Shown here piece by piece: positions 17,099-26,695 of a stretch of DNA of 64,000 bases. Within the stretch, counting starts at the first letter, position 1. Each line of letters opens with the position of its first letter. The stretch spans positions 744,001-808,000 of the forward strand of contig NZ_FUEZ01000003.1 of assembly GCF_900157365.1 (NCBI RefSeq), written 5' to 3'. The position numbers and the translations under genes were made by a program. The stretch comes from Mycobacterium numidiamassiliense. Its GTDB lineage: Bacteria; Actinomycetota; Actinomycetes; Mycobacteriales; Mycobacteriaceae. The notes under the pieces were generated by a model. The model saw only the letters and a program-made list of their open reading frames with translations, did no database searches and was not told the origin of the DNA.

Positions 17099-18688
17099 CT
17101 ACTCCCACTCGATGGTGCCGGGCGGTTTGCTGGTGATGTCCAGCACCACCCGATTGACCTCGGCCACCTCGTTGGTGATCCGGGTGGAGATGCGCTCGAG
17201 CACGTCGTAGGGCACCCGGGTCCAGTCGGCGGTCATCGCGTCCTCGCTGGACACCGGCCGCAGCACGATCGGATGCCCGTAGGTGCGGTTGTCGCCCTGC
17301 ACACCGACCGAGCGGACCTCGCCGAGCAACACCACCGGGCACTGCCAGATCTGGTTGTCCAGGCCCGCCGCCGTCAGCTCCTCGCGCGCGATCGAGTCGG
17401 CGCGCCGCAACGTGTCCAGCCGCTTCGCGGTGACCTCGCCGACGATCCGGATACCCAGGCCCGGGCCCGGAAACGGTTGGCGCGCAACGATGTCCTCCGG
17501 AAGACCCAACTCCCGGCCGACGGCACGCACCTCGTCCTTGAACAGCAGCCGCAGCGGCTCAACGAGCTTGAACTTCAGGTCGTCGGGCAGACCGCCGACG
17601 TTGTGGTGGCTCTTGATGTTCGCGGTGCCGCTGCCCCCGCCGGACTCCACCACGTCGGGATAGAGCGTGCCCTGCACCAGGAATTCGACGCCCACCCCGT
17701 CCTCGCCCACGATGTCTCGCACCGCGCCCTCGAAGGCCCGGATGAACTGGCGGCCGATGATCTTGCGCTTGCCCTCGGGGTTGGTCACACCCGAGAGAGC
17801 GTCGAGGAAGGTCTGCTCGGCGTCGACGGTGACCAGGTTGGCGCCGGTCGCGGCGACGAAATCGCGCTGCACCTGCGACCGCTCGCCGGCGCGCAGCAGC
17901 CCGTGGTCGACGAACACACACGTCAGCCGGTCGCCGATGGCCCGCTGCACCAGTGCCGCGGCCACCGCGGAGTCCACGCCGCCGGACAGTCCGCAAATCG
18001 CATGGCCATCGCCGATCTGGGCACGCACCTGCTCGACCAGCGCCTCGGCGATGTTGGCGGGCGTCCACTCGGCACCCAGCCCGGCGAAGTCATGCAGAAA
18101 CCGGCTGAGCACCTGCTGCCCGTGCGGGCTGTGCATCACCTCCGGGTGATACTGCACCCCGGCCAGCCGTCGCTCACGGTTCTCGAAGCCGGCCACCGCC
18201 GCACCCGGGCTGCTGGCCACCACCTCGAATCCGTCCGGCGCGGCGGTCACCGCGTCGCCGTGACTCATCCAGACCGGCTGGATCGCGGGCAAGCCCGAAT
18301 GCAGCTCGCCGCCAACGACTTTCAGCTCAGTTCGGCCGTACTCACTGGTGCCGGTGTGGGCGACGGTCCCGCCCAGCGCCTGAGCCATCGCCTGAAACCC
18401 GTAGCAGATGCCGAACACCGGGATGCCGAGGTCGAACAGCGCCGGATCCAGTTGCGGGGCACCTTCGGCGTAGACACTGGCCGGGCCACCGGACAGCACG
18501 ACCGCCAACGGGTCGCGGGCCTTGATCTCTTCGACGGAGGCGGTATGGGGGATCACCTCGGAGAACACCCGGGCTTCTCGCACGCGACGGGCGATCAACT
18601 GCGCATACTGCGCACCGAAGTCGACCACCAACACTGGCCGGTCAGCCGGTCCGGAGTGGTCGAGGTCAGCGGGTTCGGTCACGGCCAC
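17099..18688 (-). CDS. guaA: GMP synthase (glutamine-hydrolysing)
   Basis: Converts XMP to GMP using glutamine and ATP, last step of guanine nucleotide synthesis. 529 residues. The glutamine amidotransferase domain shows [20 protein letters not shown], the nucleophile region [11 protein letters not shown] and the YHPEV histidine; the ATP pyrophosphatase P-loop is [13 protein letters not shown] near 230; the C-terminal dimerisation domain has [13 protein letters not shown] and ends [12 protein letters not shown] 18688 is used; another GTG lies two codons in. It follows the HxlR gene by 5 bp on the same strand. In this window it shares purine-pathway context with guaB2/guaB3 downstream. Confidence 0.97.
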   Translation of the reverse strand: MAVTEPADLDHSGPADRPVLVVDFGAQYAQLIARRVREARVFSEVIPHTASVEEIKARDPLAVVLSGGPASVYAEGAPQLDPALFDLGIPVFGICYGFQAMAQALGGTVAHTGTSEYGRTELKVVGGELHSGLPAIQPVWMSHGDAVTAAPDGFEVVASSPGAAVAGFENRERRLAGVQYHPEVMHSPHGQQVLSRFLHDFAGLGAEWTPANIAEALVEQVRAQIGDGHAICGLSGGVDSAVAAALVQRAIGDRLTCVFVDHGLLRAGERSQVQRDFVAATGANLVTVDAEQTFLDALSGVTNPEGKRKIIGRQFIRAFEGAVRDIVGEDGVGVEFLVQGTLYPDVVESGGGSGTANIKSHHNVGGLPDDLKFKLVEPLRLLFKDEVRAVGRELGLPEDIVARQPFPGPGLGIRIVGEVTAKRLDTLRRADSIAREELTAAGLDNQIWQCPVVLLGEVRSVGVQGDNRTYGHPIVLRPVSSEDAMTADWTRVPYDVLERISTRITNEVAEVNRVVLDITSKPPGTIEWE

Positions 18689-18693
18689 CGAGT

Positions 18694-19338
18694 CTAGTGG
18701 AGCCCAAACACCGCACGCAGGGCCTCGATGTCACGCTGGTCGCCGTCGAAGTGGATGCGACGCAGGGCGGCCTTGCGCTTGGCTTCGGTGGCCCCCAGGC
18801 GGGCGTTGACCAGATCTGCCGCGCTGGCGGTAATCGTTACCGAAGGTTGGTTGTTCGCACGCCCGAGCCGACCCTGGGTAATCGCGAACTCGAAACGGCG
18901 GCCGTCGATCTCGATCCGGCAGGTCATCTCCAACCCGGTCGCACTCACCCGGTCGAAACCCAGCAGGATCCCGGCCAGAAACCCGTTCAACGGTGATACC
19001 GAGCTTTCGTCGATCGGATCGAGCCGGTCGACGCCGAACCAGGCGAGGTTCTGCAGGATGGGCAGCACCCGCTGCCAGCCCAGGTCGCTGAGCGTGTAGA
19101 CGGTGCGCCCTATCGGTGCGGGCAGGTCGGCCCGATCGACCAGCCCATCGTCCTGTAGCTCTTTGAGTCGTTGCGCGAGCAAATTGGTTGCGATGCCGGG
19201 CAGTTCGGCGCGCAGATCACCGTAGCGACGGGAACCACCGACCAGCTCGCGCAGGATCAGCAGTGTCCACCGCTCACCCAGAACGTCGAGCCCACGCGCG
19301 ATCGGGCAGTTCTGGTCGTAGGTCCGGCGGGTCGGCAT
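18694..19338 (-). CDS. HxlR-family winged-helix transcriptional regulator
   Basis: Predicted repressor/activator of 214 residues. The N-terminus [20 protein letters not shown] plus [21 protein letters not shown] (core [13 protein letters not shown]) and [18 protein letters not shown] is a textbook HxlR wHTH with the conserved N-terminal Cys. The C-terminal half (about 110-214) resembles an SCP2-like lipid-binding module ([29 protein letters not shown]). ATG 19338 is chosen because TAAAGT lies exactly 6 nt upstream; GTG 19341 is one codon longer. Divergent from the efflux operon, which it probably controls; read-through into guaA (5 bp) is possible. Confidence 0.88.
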   Translation of the reverse strand: MPTRRTYDQNCPIARGLDVLGERWTLLILRELVGGSRRYGDLRAELPGIATNLLAQRLKELQDDGLVDRADLPAPIGRTVYTLSDLGWQRVLPILQNLAWFGVDRLDPIDESSVSPLNGFLAGILLGFDRVSATGLEMTCRIEIDGRRFEFAITQGRLGRANNQPSVTITASAADLVNARLGATEAKRKAALRRIHFDGDQRDIEALRAVFGLH

Positions 19339-19341
19339 CAC

Positions 19342-19417
19342 ACCACTTTACCAAGAGCAGACATGTTTTTCCATCAGTTACTTGATTTATTTGTCTACTA
19401 GCTTTAGCGTCTTGTCT
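19342..19417. promoter_or_regulatory. Divergent promoter region, HxlR gene / efflux operon
   Basis: Seventy-six bases, clearly AT-richer than the surroundings. It holds TAAAGT (minus strand, 19345-19350) for the regulator, TAGCGT 7 nt before ATG 19418 for the efflux pump, a symmetric ATCA-N6-TGAT element at 19373-19386 and distant AGACA/TGTCT arms (19359-19363, 19392-19396). These are candidate HxlR operators; binding is inference. Confidence 0.4.
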
Positions 19418-20989
19418 ATGCGTACCCGTGACCCCGTGTTCCGCAATCACCCGATTCCTGCGCTCGCCGTCATCTGCCTCAGCGTCTTCGTCATCAGTGT
19501 CGATGCGACCATCGTCAACGTCGCCCTTCCTACGTTGTCGCGCGAGCTGAATGCCGACACCGCGCAGCTGCAATGGATCGTCGACGCCTACACCCTGGTC
19601 ATGTCCGGCCTGCTACTGTCGGTCGGCAGCCTTAGCGACCGGTACGGCAGGCGGGGCTCACTCAGCCTTGGACTGGCACTCTTCGCCATCACTTCGGGCG
19701 TTGCGGCGCAAGTGAATTCGGCGGATGCACTCATCGCCGGACGTGCTGCCATGGGCGTGGGCGCCGCGGTGATCTTCCCGACCACGCTGGGGCTGATCAC
19801 CAACATCTTCACCGAACCGATACCCCGCGCCAAGGCGATCGGACTATGGGCGGCAATGGTCGGCGTCGGCGTGGCGGTCGGACCGATCAGCGGTGGCTGG
19901 TTGCTCGAACACTTCTGGTGGGGCGCGATCTTCATGGTGAACATTCCGATCGCGATGGTGGCCATCATCGGCGGGGTCCTGTTCGTCCCCACCTCCCGCG
20001 ATCCCGCCGCCCCCCGGATCGACGTCCCCGGCTTCATCCTGTCCGCGATCGGCATCACTGCGCTGGTCTACACCGTCATCGAAGCGCCCTCGTGGGGCTG
20101 GACCAGCACCCGGGCCACGACCGGCTTCACCCTGGCCGCCGTCGTTCTCGTCGGGTTCGCGCTGTGGGAGCGACGCAGCACCCATCCCATGTTGGACATC
20201 TCGGTGTTCGCCAACCGTAGGTTCTCCGGCGGCAGCCTGGCAGTGACCGCGAGCTTTCTGACGCTATTCGGATTTATTTTCGTGATCACCCAGTACTTCC
20301 AATTCATCAAGAACTACACAGCATTTCAGAGCGGCGTGCGATTACTGCCGGTCGCCATTTCGATCGCGTTGGCCAGCATCCTCGGCCCCCGACTCGTGCA
20401 ATGGGTCGGCACCACCGCCGTCGCCGCCGGCGGCCTGGCCGTGTTCGCGGCCGGCCTGGCGTGGGCCTCCACAGCGGATGCGGCCACGCCCTATAGCCAG
20501 ATCGCAACGCAGATGTTGTTGCTCGGCGGCGGCCTCGGGCTGACGATAGCGCCGGCCACCGAAGCGATCATGGGATCCTTGGACGCCGACAAGGCCGGCA
20601 TCGGCTCAGCCGTCAACGACACCACGCGCGAATTCGGCGGCACCCTGGGCGTCGCGATCGTGGGCAGCGTCTTCGCATCGGTGTACAGCAGCGGTATCGG
20701 CTCGGCGGCCAGCCTGGCGAGCCTGCCCGTGGATGTTCACGCGGCCATGGGGCGATCAATGGCATTGGCGCACAGCGTGATCGCGCATCTGCCGGCAGAA
20801 CGGGTCCCCCCGGTCCGCGAAGCCGTCAATGGCGCCTTCCTCGACGGCCTGCAAGTCGGATCGTTGGTGTGCGCCGCAATCGCCTTGGGCGCAGCGGTCG
20901 TCGTCGCCTGGCTACTGCCCGCCCGGGCGGGGCGCGAAGCAAACGTCTCGGAGATCAACTGGGAGCTATTGGAAAGGGAAACCCGATGA
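19418..20989 (+). CDS. MFS drug efflux transporter, DHA2 (EmrB/QacA) family, 14 TM
   Basis: Proton-driven exporter of 523 residues with the 14-helix layout of the DHA2 family. Family motifs are visible: motif D1 at LSVFVISVDATIVNVALPTL in helix 1, motif A GSLSDRYGRRGSL after helix 2, and motif C-like GVGVAVGPISGGWLLE in helix 5. It is the first gene of a three-gene unit and overlaps the next gene by ATGA. Divergent HxlR regulator suggests inducible efflux or detoxification. Substrate unknown. ATG 19418 (MRTRDP) is preferred over TTG 19382, which would lie in the promoter. Confidence 0.92.
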   Translation: MRTRDPVFRNHPIPALAVICLSVFVISVDATIVNVALPTLSRELNADTAQLQWIVDAYTLVMSGLLLSVGSLSDRYGRRGSLSLGLALFAITSGVAAQVNSADALIAGRAAMGVGAAVIFPTTLGLITNIFTEPIPRAKAIGLWAAMVGVGVAVGPISGGWLLEHFWWGAIFMVNIPIAMVAIIGGVLFVPTSRDPAAPRIDVPGFILSAIGITALVYTVIEAPSWGWTSTRATTGFTLAAVVLVGFALWERRSTHPMLDISVFANRRFSGGSLAVTASFLTLFGFIFVITQYFQFIKNYTAFQSGVRLLPVAISIALASILGPRLVQWVGTTAVAAGGLAVFAAGLAWASTADAATPYSQIATQMLLLGGGLGLTIAPATEAIMGSLDADKAGIGSAVNDTTREFGGTLGVAIVGSVFASVYSSGIGSAASLASLPVDVHAAMGRSMALAHSVIAHLPAERVPPVREAVNGAFLDGLQVGSLVCAAIALGAAVVVAWLLPARAGREANVSEINWELLERETR

Positions 20990-22056
20990 ATAATCGCATT
21001 TTGGTAACCGGCGCCACCGGCAAGATCGGGAGCGCGGTCGCTGCCCAACTGCTGGAAAGGGGCGTGCCCATCAGGGCCATGGTCCATCGCGACGACGCCC
21101 GCAGCGCACGATTGCGGAGCCTAGGGGCCGAGATCGTCGTCGCCGACATGTTTGACATCCAGCAGGTTCAAGCTGCAATGGACGGGGTCGACCGGCTGTA
21201 CTTCAACCCTCCTTACCACCCGCATGCCCTCGACAGTGCAGTCGCATTTGCCGTGGCGGCGCGGCGCTCAGGCGTGGAAGCCGTAGTGGCGCTGGGACAA
21301 TGGCTGGCCAGTCCCGAGCATCCGTCGCTGATGACGCGGCACGCCTGGCTGACCGACAAGCTCTTCGAACTGCTGCCCGACACCGCCCATGTCGCGGTCG
21401 ATCCCGGCTACTTCGCCGACAATTATCTGCAGCTGGTCCCAATGGCCGCCCAACTGGGAATCATGCCGACGCCGACGGGGTCGGGCCGAAATGCGCCGCC
21501 CTCCAATGAGGACATCGCTCGGGTGGCGGTCGGCGCACTGCTCGACCCACACCGTCACGACGGTCGCGCCTACCGTCCGACGGGACCGGCGCTATTATCC
21601 GGTCCCGAGATTGCGGACGCGCTTGGTGAGGCGTTGGGCCGGCGCGTGCGCCACATCGACATACCCCCGTGGATGTTCATGCGCGCCATCCGGGTCAACG
21701 CCAAACGACTCGGCACCGACCTGTATTTCGAATCCAGTCTGCGCCACTACCTGCCCGAGTATCCCCTGGGAACCTTTGCAGTAGGTGGCCCGACAACGCA
21801 CGTCCATGATGTCGCGGGTGTCGAACCCGAAGACTTCCTGACGATCGCGCGCCGCTACGTCACCGGGCCCGAATCCCGGCGCACCGCAGTCAATTTCATC
21901 CGGCAAATCGTGAACTTCACGTTGACCGGGCTGGTACCGATGCACCGGCTGGATCGGTTCGACCGACTCCAGCAACATCCCCGGCCCGCGCATCCCCAGC
22001 TTTCGGGCCAATCCGTGCAGTGGCAGACCGAACACATCGAGAGGATCCCCGCATGA
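20986..22056 (+). CDS. NmrA-like NAD(P)-binding protein
   Basis: Atypical short-chain dehydrogenase of 356 residues. N-terminal NAD(P) site ILVTGATGKIGSAVAAQLLE (core GATGKIG at 8-14), then AMVHRDDARSARL as in NmrA/azoreductase-like proteins, and a PTGPALLSGPEIADALGEAL segment typical of the family C-terminal half. It could be a quinone/azo reductase or a redox sensor. ATG 20986 overlaps the transporter stop (ATGA) and GGAAAGGGA precedes it, so it is translationally coupled. An unusual C-terminal tail (about 315-356) is rich in His, Pro and Gln. Confidence 0.85.
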   Translation: MNNRILVTGATGKIGSAVAAQLLERGVPIRAMVHRDDARSARLRSLGAEIVVADMFDIQQVQAAMDGVDRLYFNPPYHPHALDSAVAFAVAARRSGVEAVVALGQWLASPEHPSLMTRHAWLTDKLFELLPDTAHVAVDPGYFADNYLQLVPMAAQLGIMPTPTGSGRNAPPSNEDIARVAVGALLDPHRHDGRAYRPTGPALLSGPEIADALGEALGRRVRHIDIPPWMFMRAIRVNAKRLGTDLYFESSLRHYLPEYPLGTFAVGGPTTHVHDVAGVEPEDFLTIARRYVTGPESRRTAVNFIRQIVNFTLTGLVPMHRLDRFDRLQQHPRPAHPQLSGQSVQWQTEHIERIPA

Positions 22057-22859
22057 ACAACGCAATCGCGAACCAATACGCGACCGGGTTGTCCCGGCGC
22101 AACATCGAACAGGCCTTGATCGCGGCCGGAAAGGACCTCGACCACCTCGAACCCGCGGATCTGGGGCTGCTGGAGGACTTCCACACCATGGGCCGCATCG
22201 CCACAAGTCAGCTGGTGGACTTGGCCGAGATCGCCGGTGACAGCGCGGTGCTCGACGCAGGCAGCGGAATCGGCGGCACCGCGCGCTACATCGCGGAGCG
22301 CTTCGGGTGCACGGTCAACGCCGTGGATCTGACGGACGAATATTGCGAGACGCACCGCTGGCTCAATCGACTCGTCGGTTTGGACGGCCGGATCTCCGTT
22401 CAGCAGGCAGATGTCACCGAACTCCCCTTCGCTGACCGAGTTTTCGACATCGCCGTCAGCCAGCATGTGCAGATGAACATCGCCGACAAGACGCGCCTGT
22501 ACCGCGAGTCGCGCCGGGTGCTGGTCGACGGCGGGCGGCTTGCCTTGTGGGACATCACAATTGGCGGGTCTGGCCGACTCGACTATCCCCTGCCCTGGGC
22601 CGACGAACCCGCACGCAGCCATCTGGTCGCTCCCGACGAGTTGCGCGGCGTTATCGAGTCATCCGGATTCGCAATCGAACACTGGAACGATCTCACCGAG
22701 CAGGCGACCGCGGTCATGCAAGTCATTCTCGCCCAGCCCCCTAACCCGCTGGGTCTGCACAACTTCGTCACCGACTTCGGCCGCAAAGCCGAAAATCTGA
22801 CCGGGGCGCTGGCGGACGGACGACTGCGGGTTATCCAGGGGATCGCTCGGGCGAGTTAA
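22053..22859 (+). CDS. Class I SAM-dependent methyltransferase (UbiE/sarcosine-methyltransferase-like)
   Basis: Methyltransferase of 268 residues. Motif I is AVLDAGSGIGGTARYIAERFG, shown by its core DAGSGIGGTARYIA; then NAVDLTDEYCETH and the ISVQQADVTELPFADRVFDI stretch (core DVTELPFADRVFDI) and RESRRVLVDGGRLALWDI as in small-molecule methyltransferases. ATG 22053 overlaps the previous stop (ATGA), making a tightly coupled transporter/NmrA/methyltransferase operon. The substrate is unknown; modification and export of the same compound is an inference from the operon. Confidence 0.88.
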   Translation: MNNAIANQYATGLSRRNIEQALIAAGKDLDHLEPADLGLLEDFHTMGRIATSQLVDLAEIAGDSAVLDAGSGIGGTARYIAERFGCTVNAVDLTDEYCETHRWLNRLVGLDGRISVQQADVTELPFADRVFDIAVSQHVQMNIADKTRLYRESRRVLVDGGRLALWDITIGGSGRLDYPLPWADEPARSHLVAPDELRGVIESSGFAIEHWNDLTEQATAVMQVILAQPPNPLGLHNFVTDFGRKAENLTGALADGRLRVIQGIARAS

Positions 22860-22941
22860 ACATCGCGCGGTTCGCTGGCGGCACACCGGCAAGCATGGTG
22901 AAGTGGTAACGCCCGACCACTCCAACAAGTGAGGATCCGCT

Positions 22942-23682
22942 GTGCTGGGTCTGCCAGAGAAGGTGCGCGCCTGCCTGTTCGACCTCGACGGCGTGCTCAC
23001 CGATACCGCAAGCGTGCATACCAAGGCCTGGAAGGCGACGTTCGACGCCTTCCTGTCCGAACGGGCGACGCGCAGCGGCGAGAAGTTCGTCCCGTTCGAT
23101 GCCGCCGCGGACTACCGAAAGTACGTGGACGGCAAGAAACGCGAAGACGGGGTGCGGTCGTTCCTGCAGAGCCGGGGAATCGAGCTGCCCGAAGGTGGTC
23201 CCGACGATTCCGGTGACGCCGATACCATCTACGGCCTGGGCAACCGCAAGAACGAGATGTTCCAGAAGGTCCTTGAGAAAGACGGCGTCGAGGTATTCGA
23301 CGGATCGCGACGCTACCTGGAGGCGGCCTCGGCGGCGGGTCTGGGTATTGCCGTAGTGTCGGCCAGCGCCAACACCCCCGAGGTACTCAAGATCACCGGT
23401 CTGGACCGGTTCATCCAGCAGCGGGTGGACGGCAACACGCTGCGCGAAGAGCACATACCCGGCAAGCCCGCCCCCGACTCGTTCCTGCGGGGGGCGCAGC
23501 TGCTCGACGTCGCCCCCGACGCGGCCGCCGTGTTCGAGGACGCGCTGTCGGGTGTGGCAGCAGGCCATGCCGGCAACTTCGGCTATGTGGTGGGTGTCGA
23601 CCGGGTGGGCCAGGCCGAAGATCTCCTCAAGCACGGCGCCGACGTCGTGGTGACCGATCTCGCCGAATTGCTGCAGGCATGA
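22942..23682 (+). CDS. Beta-phosphoglucomutase family HAD hydrolase (Rv3400-like)
   Basis: Predicted to interconvert beta-glucose 1-phosphate and glucose 6-phosphate. 246 residues. HAD motif [14 protein letters not shown] at about 12-24 gives the nucleophile/acid Asp pair; [14 protein letters not shown] is the cap region typical of beta-PGM; motif II VVSASAN; motif [11 protein letters not shown] and motif [16 protein letters not shown] 22942 follows GAGGA. Overlaps the GH65 gene by ATGA, so product beta-G1P would be passed on directly. Corresponds to Mtb Rv3400. Confidence 0.92.
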   Translation: MLGLPEKVRACLFDLDGVLTDTASVHTKAWKATFDAFLSERATRSGEKFVPFDAAADYRKYVDGKKREDGVRSFLQSRGIELPEGGPDDSGDADTIYGLGNRKNEMFQKVLEKDGVEVFDGSRRYLEAASAAGLGIAVVSASANTPEVLKITGLDRFIQQRVDGNTLREEHIPGKPAPDSFLRGAQLLDVAPDAAAVFEDALSGVAAGHAGNFGYVVGVDRVGQAEDLLKHGADVVVTDLAELLQA

Positions 23683-26051
23683 TCACGCAGGAAGCCTTCC
23701 CGGTCGAACCGTGGGCGGTCCGCGAGACCCGGCTCGACCTCAACCTCATCGCCCAGTCGGAATCGCTGTTCGCGTTGTCCAACGGGCACATCGGATTGCG
23801 CGGCAACCTCGACGAGGGCGAGCCGCACGGCCTGCCCGGCACCTATCTGAACTCCTTCTACGAAATCCGGCCGCTGCCCTACGCCGAGGCGGGCTACGGG
23901 TATCCCGAAGCCGGTCAGACCGTCGTCGACGTCACCAACGGCAAAATCTTTCGCCTGTTCGTCGAGGACGAACCCTTCGATGTCCGGTACGGCAACCTGG
24001 TCTCCCACGAGCGGTGTCTCGACATGCGAGCCGGAACCCTGACGCGGATCGCGCACTGGCGCTCGCCGGTGGGCAAGGAAGTCAAGGTGACTTCGACCCG
24101 GCTGGTGTCGCTGGCCAATCGCAGTGTCGCCGCCATCGAGTACGTCGTGGAGGCGGTCGGCGAGTTCGTCCGGGTGACCGTGCAGTCCGAGTTGGTCACC
24201 AACGAGGACCAGCCACAGACCTCGGCCGACCCGCGGGTGTCCGCCATCCTGGACAACCCGCTTGAGGCCGTCGAGCACGAAGCCCTGGAGCGGGGTGCGG
24301 TGCTCATGCACCGGACCAGGGCCAGCGCTCTGATGATGGCCGCGGGGATGGATCACGAGGTCGAGGTGCCGGGTCGTGTCGAGGTCAGCACCGACGCGCG
24401 TCCCGATCTGGCCAGGACCACCGTCATCTGCGGGCTGCGCCCAGGGCAGAAGCTGCGCATCGTCAAATACCTCGCGTACGGCTGGTCCAGCCAGCGCTCG
24501 CGGCCCTCGCTGCGCGACCAGGTCGCCGCAGCACTGCACAGCGCCCGCTACAGCGGGTGGGAGGGGCTGCTGAAGGCCCAGCGCGAATACCTCGACGACT
24601 TCTGGGAGAACGCCGACGTTGAGGTCGAGGGCGACTCGGAATCCCAGCAGGCGGTGCGGTTCGGGCTGTTTCACCTGGTGCAGGCCAGCGCCCGCGCCGA
24701 GCGCCGGGCGATCCCCAGCAAAGGGCTGACCGGAACGGGCTACGACGGCCACGCCTTCTGGGACACCGAGGGCTATGTGCTGCCGGTGCTCACCTACACG
24801 TTGCCGCACGCGGTCGCGGACGCACTGCGCTGGCGCGCGTCGACCCTCGACCTGGCCAGGGACCGGGCGGCCGAACTCGGCCTCAAAGGCGCCAGCTTCC
24901 CGTGGCGGACGATCCGCGGTCAGGAGTGTTCGGCCTATTGGCCGGCCGGCACGGCGGCGTTTCACATCAACGCCGACATCGCGATGGCCTTCGAGCGCTA
25001 CCGCGTCGTCACCGACGACCACACCCTCGAAGAAGAGGTCGGCATCACGGTGCTGATCGAGACCGCGCGGCTGTGGATGTCGCTGGGGCACCACGATCGC
25101 CACGGTGTCTGGCACATCGAGGGGATCACCGGGCCCGACGAATACACCGCGATCGTCCGCGACAACGTGTTCACGAACCTGATGGCCGCGCACAACCTGA
25201 TCACCGCCGCCGAGGCCTGCAACCGCCACCCGGAGTCGGCCCTCGCGATGGGCGTCACCTCCGAGGAGACGTCCGCGTGGCGTGACGCCGCCGACGCCGT
25301 CAACATCCCGTACGACGAGGAACTCGGCGTGCACCAGCAGTGCGAAGGCTTCACCAAGTTCGCGGAGTGGGATTTCGAGAAGAACAACAAATATCCGCTG
25401 CTGTTGCACGAGGCCTACGTCCGCCTGTACCCGACGCAGGTGATCAAGCAGGCCGACCTGGTGCTGGCGATGCAGTGGCAAAGTCACGCGTTCACGCCCG
25501 AGCAGAAAGCCCGCAACGTCGACTACTACGAGCGCCGCATGGTGCGCGACTCGTCGCTGTCTGCCTGCACCCAGGCGGTGATGTGCGCCGACGTCGGGCA
25601 CCTGGAGCTGGCCCACGACTATGCCTACGAGGCCGCGCTGATCGACCTGCGCGATCTGCACAGCAACACCCGTGACGGGCTGCACATGGCCTCCCTGGCC
25701 GGCGCGTGGATGGCGATCGTCAACGGCTTCGGCGGCCTGCGCGACGACGAGGGCATCCTGTCGCTGGATCCTCAACTGCCCGATGGCATTACGCGACTGC
25801 GATTCCGGCTGCGGTGGCGTGATTTCCGGGTGACCGTGGACGCCAACCACTCGGACGTCACCTACACGGTGCGCGACGGGCCCGGCGGCAAGCTGCTGAT
25901 CCGCCACGCCGGCGACAACGTGGAGCTGAGCACCGAGGCGCCGAAGACCATCGCGGTGCGCAAACGCACGCCGCTGCTGCCGCCACCGCCGCAGCCGCCA
26001 GGTCGCGAGCCGATGCACCGGCGGGCGTTAGCCGCAGGGACACACCGCTAA
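23679..26051 (+). CDS. GH65 family glycoside phosphorylase/hydrolase (Rv3401-like)
   Basis: Family 65 enzyme of 790 residues, expected to act on an alpha-glucoside such as trehalose, maltose or kojibiose. The first about 270 residues are the beta-sandwich domain ([18 protein letters not shown]); the (alpha/alpha)6 barrel has the signature [15 protein letters not shown] near 365 and the general acid Glu in GITGPDEYT at about residue 488. The C-terminus is a proline-rich tail. Coupling to a beta-phosphoglucomutase favours an inverting phosphorylase giving beta-glucose 1-phosphate, but hydrolase activity cannot be excluded. Confidence 0.92.
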   Translation: MITQEAFPVEPWAVRETRLDLNLIAQSESLFALSNGHIGLRGNLDEGEPHGLPGTYLNSFYEIRPLPYAEAGYGYPEAGQTVVDVTNGKIFRLFVEDEPFDVRYGNLVSHERCLDMRAGTLTRIAHWRSPVGKEVKVTSTRLVSLANRSVAAIEYVVEAVGEFVRVTVQSELVTNEDQPQTSADPRVSAILDNPLEAVEHEALERGAVLMHRTRASALMMAAGMDHEVEVPGRVEVSTDARPDLARTTVICGLRPGQKLRIVKYLAYGWSSQRSRPSLRDQVAAALHSARYSGWEGLLKAQREYLDDFWENADVEVEGDSESQQAVRFGLFHLVQASARAERRAIPSKGLTGTGYDGHAFWDTEGYVLPVLTYTLPHAVADALRWRASTLDLARDRAAELGLKGASFPWRTIRGQECSAYWPAGTAAFHINADIAMAFERYRVVTDDHTLEEEVGITVLIETARLWMSLGHHDRHGVWHIEGITGPDEYTAIVRDNVFTNLMAAHNLITAAEACNRHPESALAMGVTSEETSAWRDAADAVNIPYDEELGVHQQCEGFTKFAEWDFEKNNKYPLLLHEAYVRLYPTQVIKQADLVLAMQWQSHAFTPEQKARNVDYYERRMVRDSSLSACTQAVMCADVGHLELAHDYAYEAALIDLRDLHSNTRDGLHMASLAGAWMAIVNGFGGLRDDEGILSLDPQLPDGITRLRFRLRWRDFRVTVDANHSDVTYTVRDGPGGKLLIRHAGDNVELSTEAPKTIAVRKRTPLLPPPPQPPGREPMHRRALAAGTHR

Positions 26052-26055
26052 GCCC

Positions 26056-26634
26056 CTACGCGGGATCAGCCGGATTGAGGATCCGCGCCACTTCGGCGCG
26101 GACGATCTCGCGTATTTCGTCGTCGGTCAGTTCGTCGAGCCCGGTCGCCGAACGCAGGATCGGCGCGAATAGCCGCCACCCGAATTGCAGCGCAAGGCCG
26201 TTGGCGACCGCGATCCGTGCACTCACGTCGTCGCCATGGACCGGTCGCACCCAGTCGATCAGGGTCGCGATGTTCGGGAACCGCTTTTGCAGCTGCGCGG
26301 CCGGATACCCGTCGAGCAGTGTGCGGGCCATGACCCGCATCTGCAGGTCAAGCGCCTGATCGACCAGGTCCGACGAAGCGCCAGAGTTCAGCAGTTCGGT
26401 CAGGCTCGTACCCAGATTTTCCAGCACCGCACCGACGAGCTGGTCCTTGGTGCCGAAATGCCGGAAGACCAGCCCGTGGTTGACCTTCGATCGAGCGGCG
26501 ATGTCGCGGATCGACGTCGCGGCCGGACCGCGCTCCGCGAAGAGGTCGGTGGCGGCAGACAGGATCGCCGCGACCACCTCTTCGCGCCCGGTGGGAATCG
26601 AACCGCGGGAGGCACTTGCCGAAGCTGTAGTCAT
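26056..26634 (-). CDS. TetR-family repressor (Rv3405c-like)
   Basis: Repressor of 192 residues. N-terminal HTH: ATDLFAERGPAATSIRDIAAR then VNHGLVFRHFGTKDQLVGAVLE (cores ATSIRDIAARSKVNHGLVFR). In Mtb, mutations in Rv3405c raise expression of the adjacent dioxygenase gene Rv3406, so this gene likely controls 26696-27595. TAGTGT lies exactly 6 nt before ATG 26634, suggesting a leaderless transcript; that -10 overlaps a GTGT-CT-ACAC element, so autorepression is plausible. It converges on the GH65 gene with 4 bp between stops. Confidence 0.93.
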   Translation of the reverse strand: MTTASASASRGSIPTGREEVVAAILSAATDLFAERGPAATSIRDIAARSKVNHGLVFRHFGTKDQLVGAVLENLGTSLTELLNSGASSDLVDQALDLQMRVMARTLLDGYPAAQLQKRFPNIATLIDWVRPVHGDDVSARIAVANGLALQFGWRLFAPILRSATGLDELTDDEIREIVRAEVARILNPADPA

Positions 26635-26669
26635 GTGTCTACACTAACGGATGTAGTCAGTTGACTACA
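26635..26669. promoter_or_regulatory. TetR operator between Rv3405c-like and Rv3406-like genes
   Basis: A perfect inverted repeat TGTAGTCA-GT-TGACTACA at 26652-26669, plus a weaker GTGT-CT-ACAC copy at 26635-26644 sharing the CTACA core. Placement between the repressor and the divergent dioxygenase is that of an operator for both. Binding by the adjacent TetR is inference supported by Mtb genetics. Confidence 0.8.
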
Positions 26670-26695
26670 CGGCTTTCACGCAAAGGAATACAAAA

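Noticed and set aside
17005..17136. Plus-strand frame of 43 codons after the imuA' LexA box (MRSVLLGLVVPFGQYF...), with a possible GAGAGG ribosome site
   Set aside because: Runs into the antisense of guaA, is arginine-rich after residue 20, and no homologue is recalled; a small SOS gene cannot be excluded but is not supported.
23583..26018. Minus-strand frame of 811 codons antisense to the beta-PGM/GH65 genes
   Set aside because: Shadow frame with no motifs; both plus-strand genes are intact and well matched to families.
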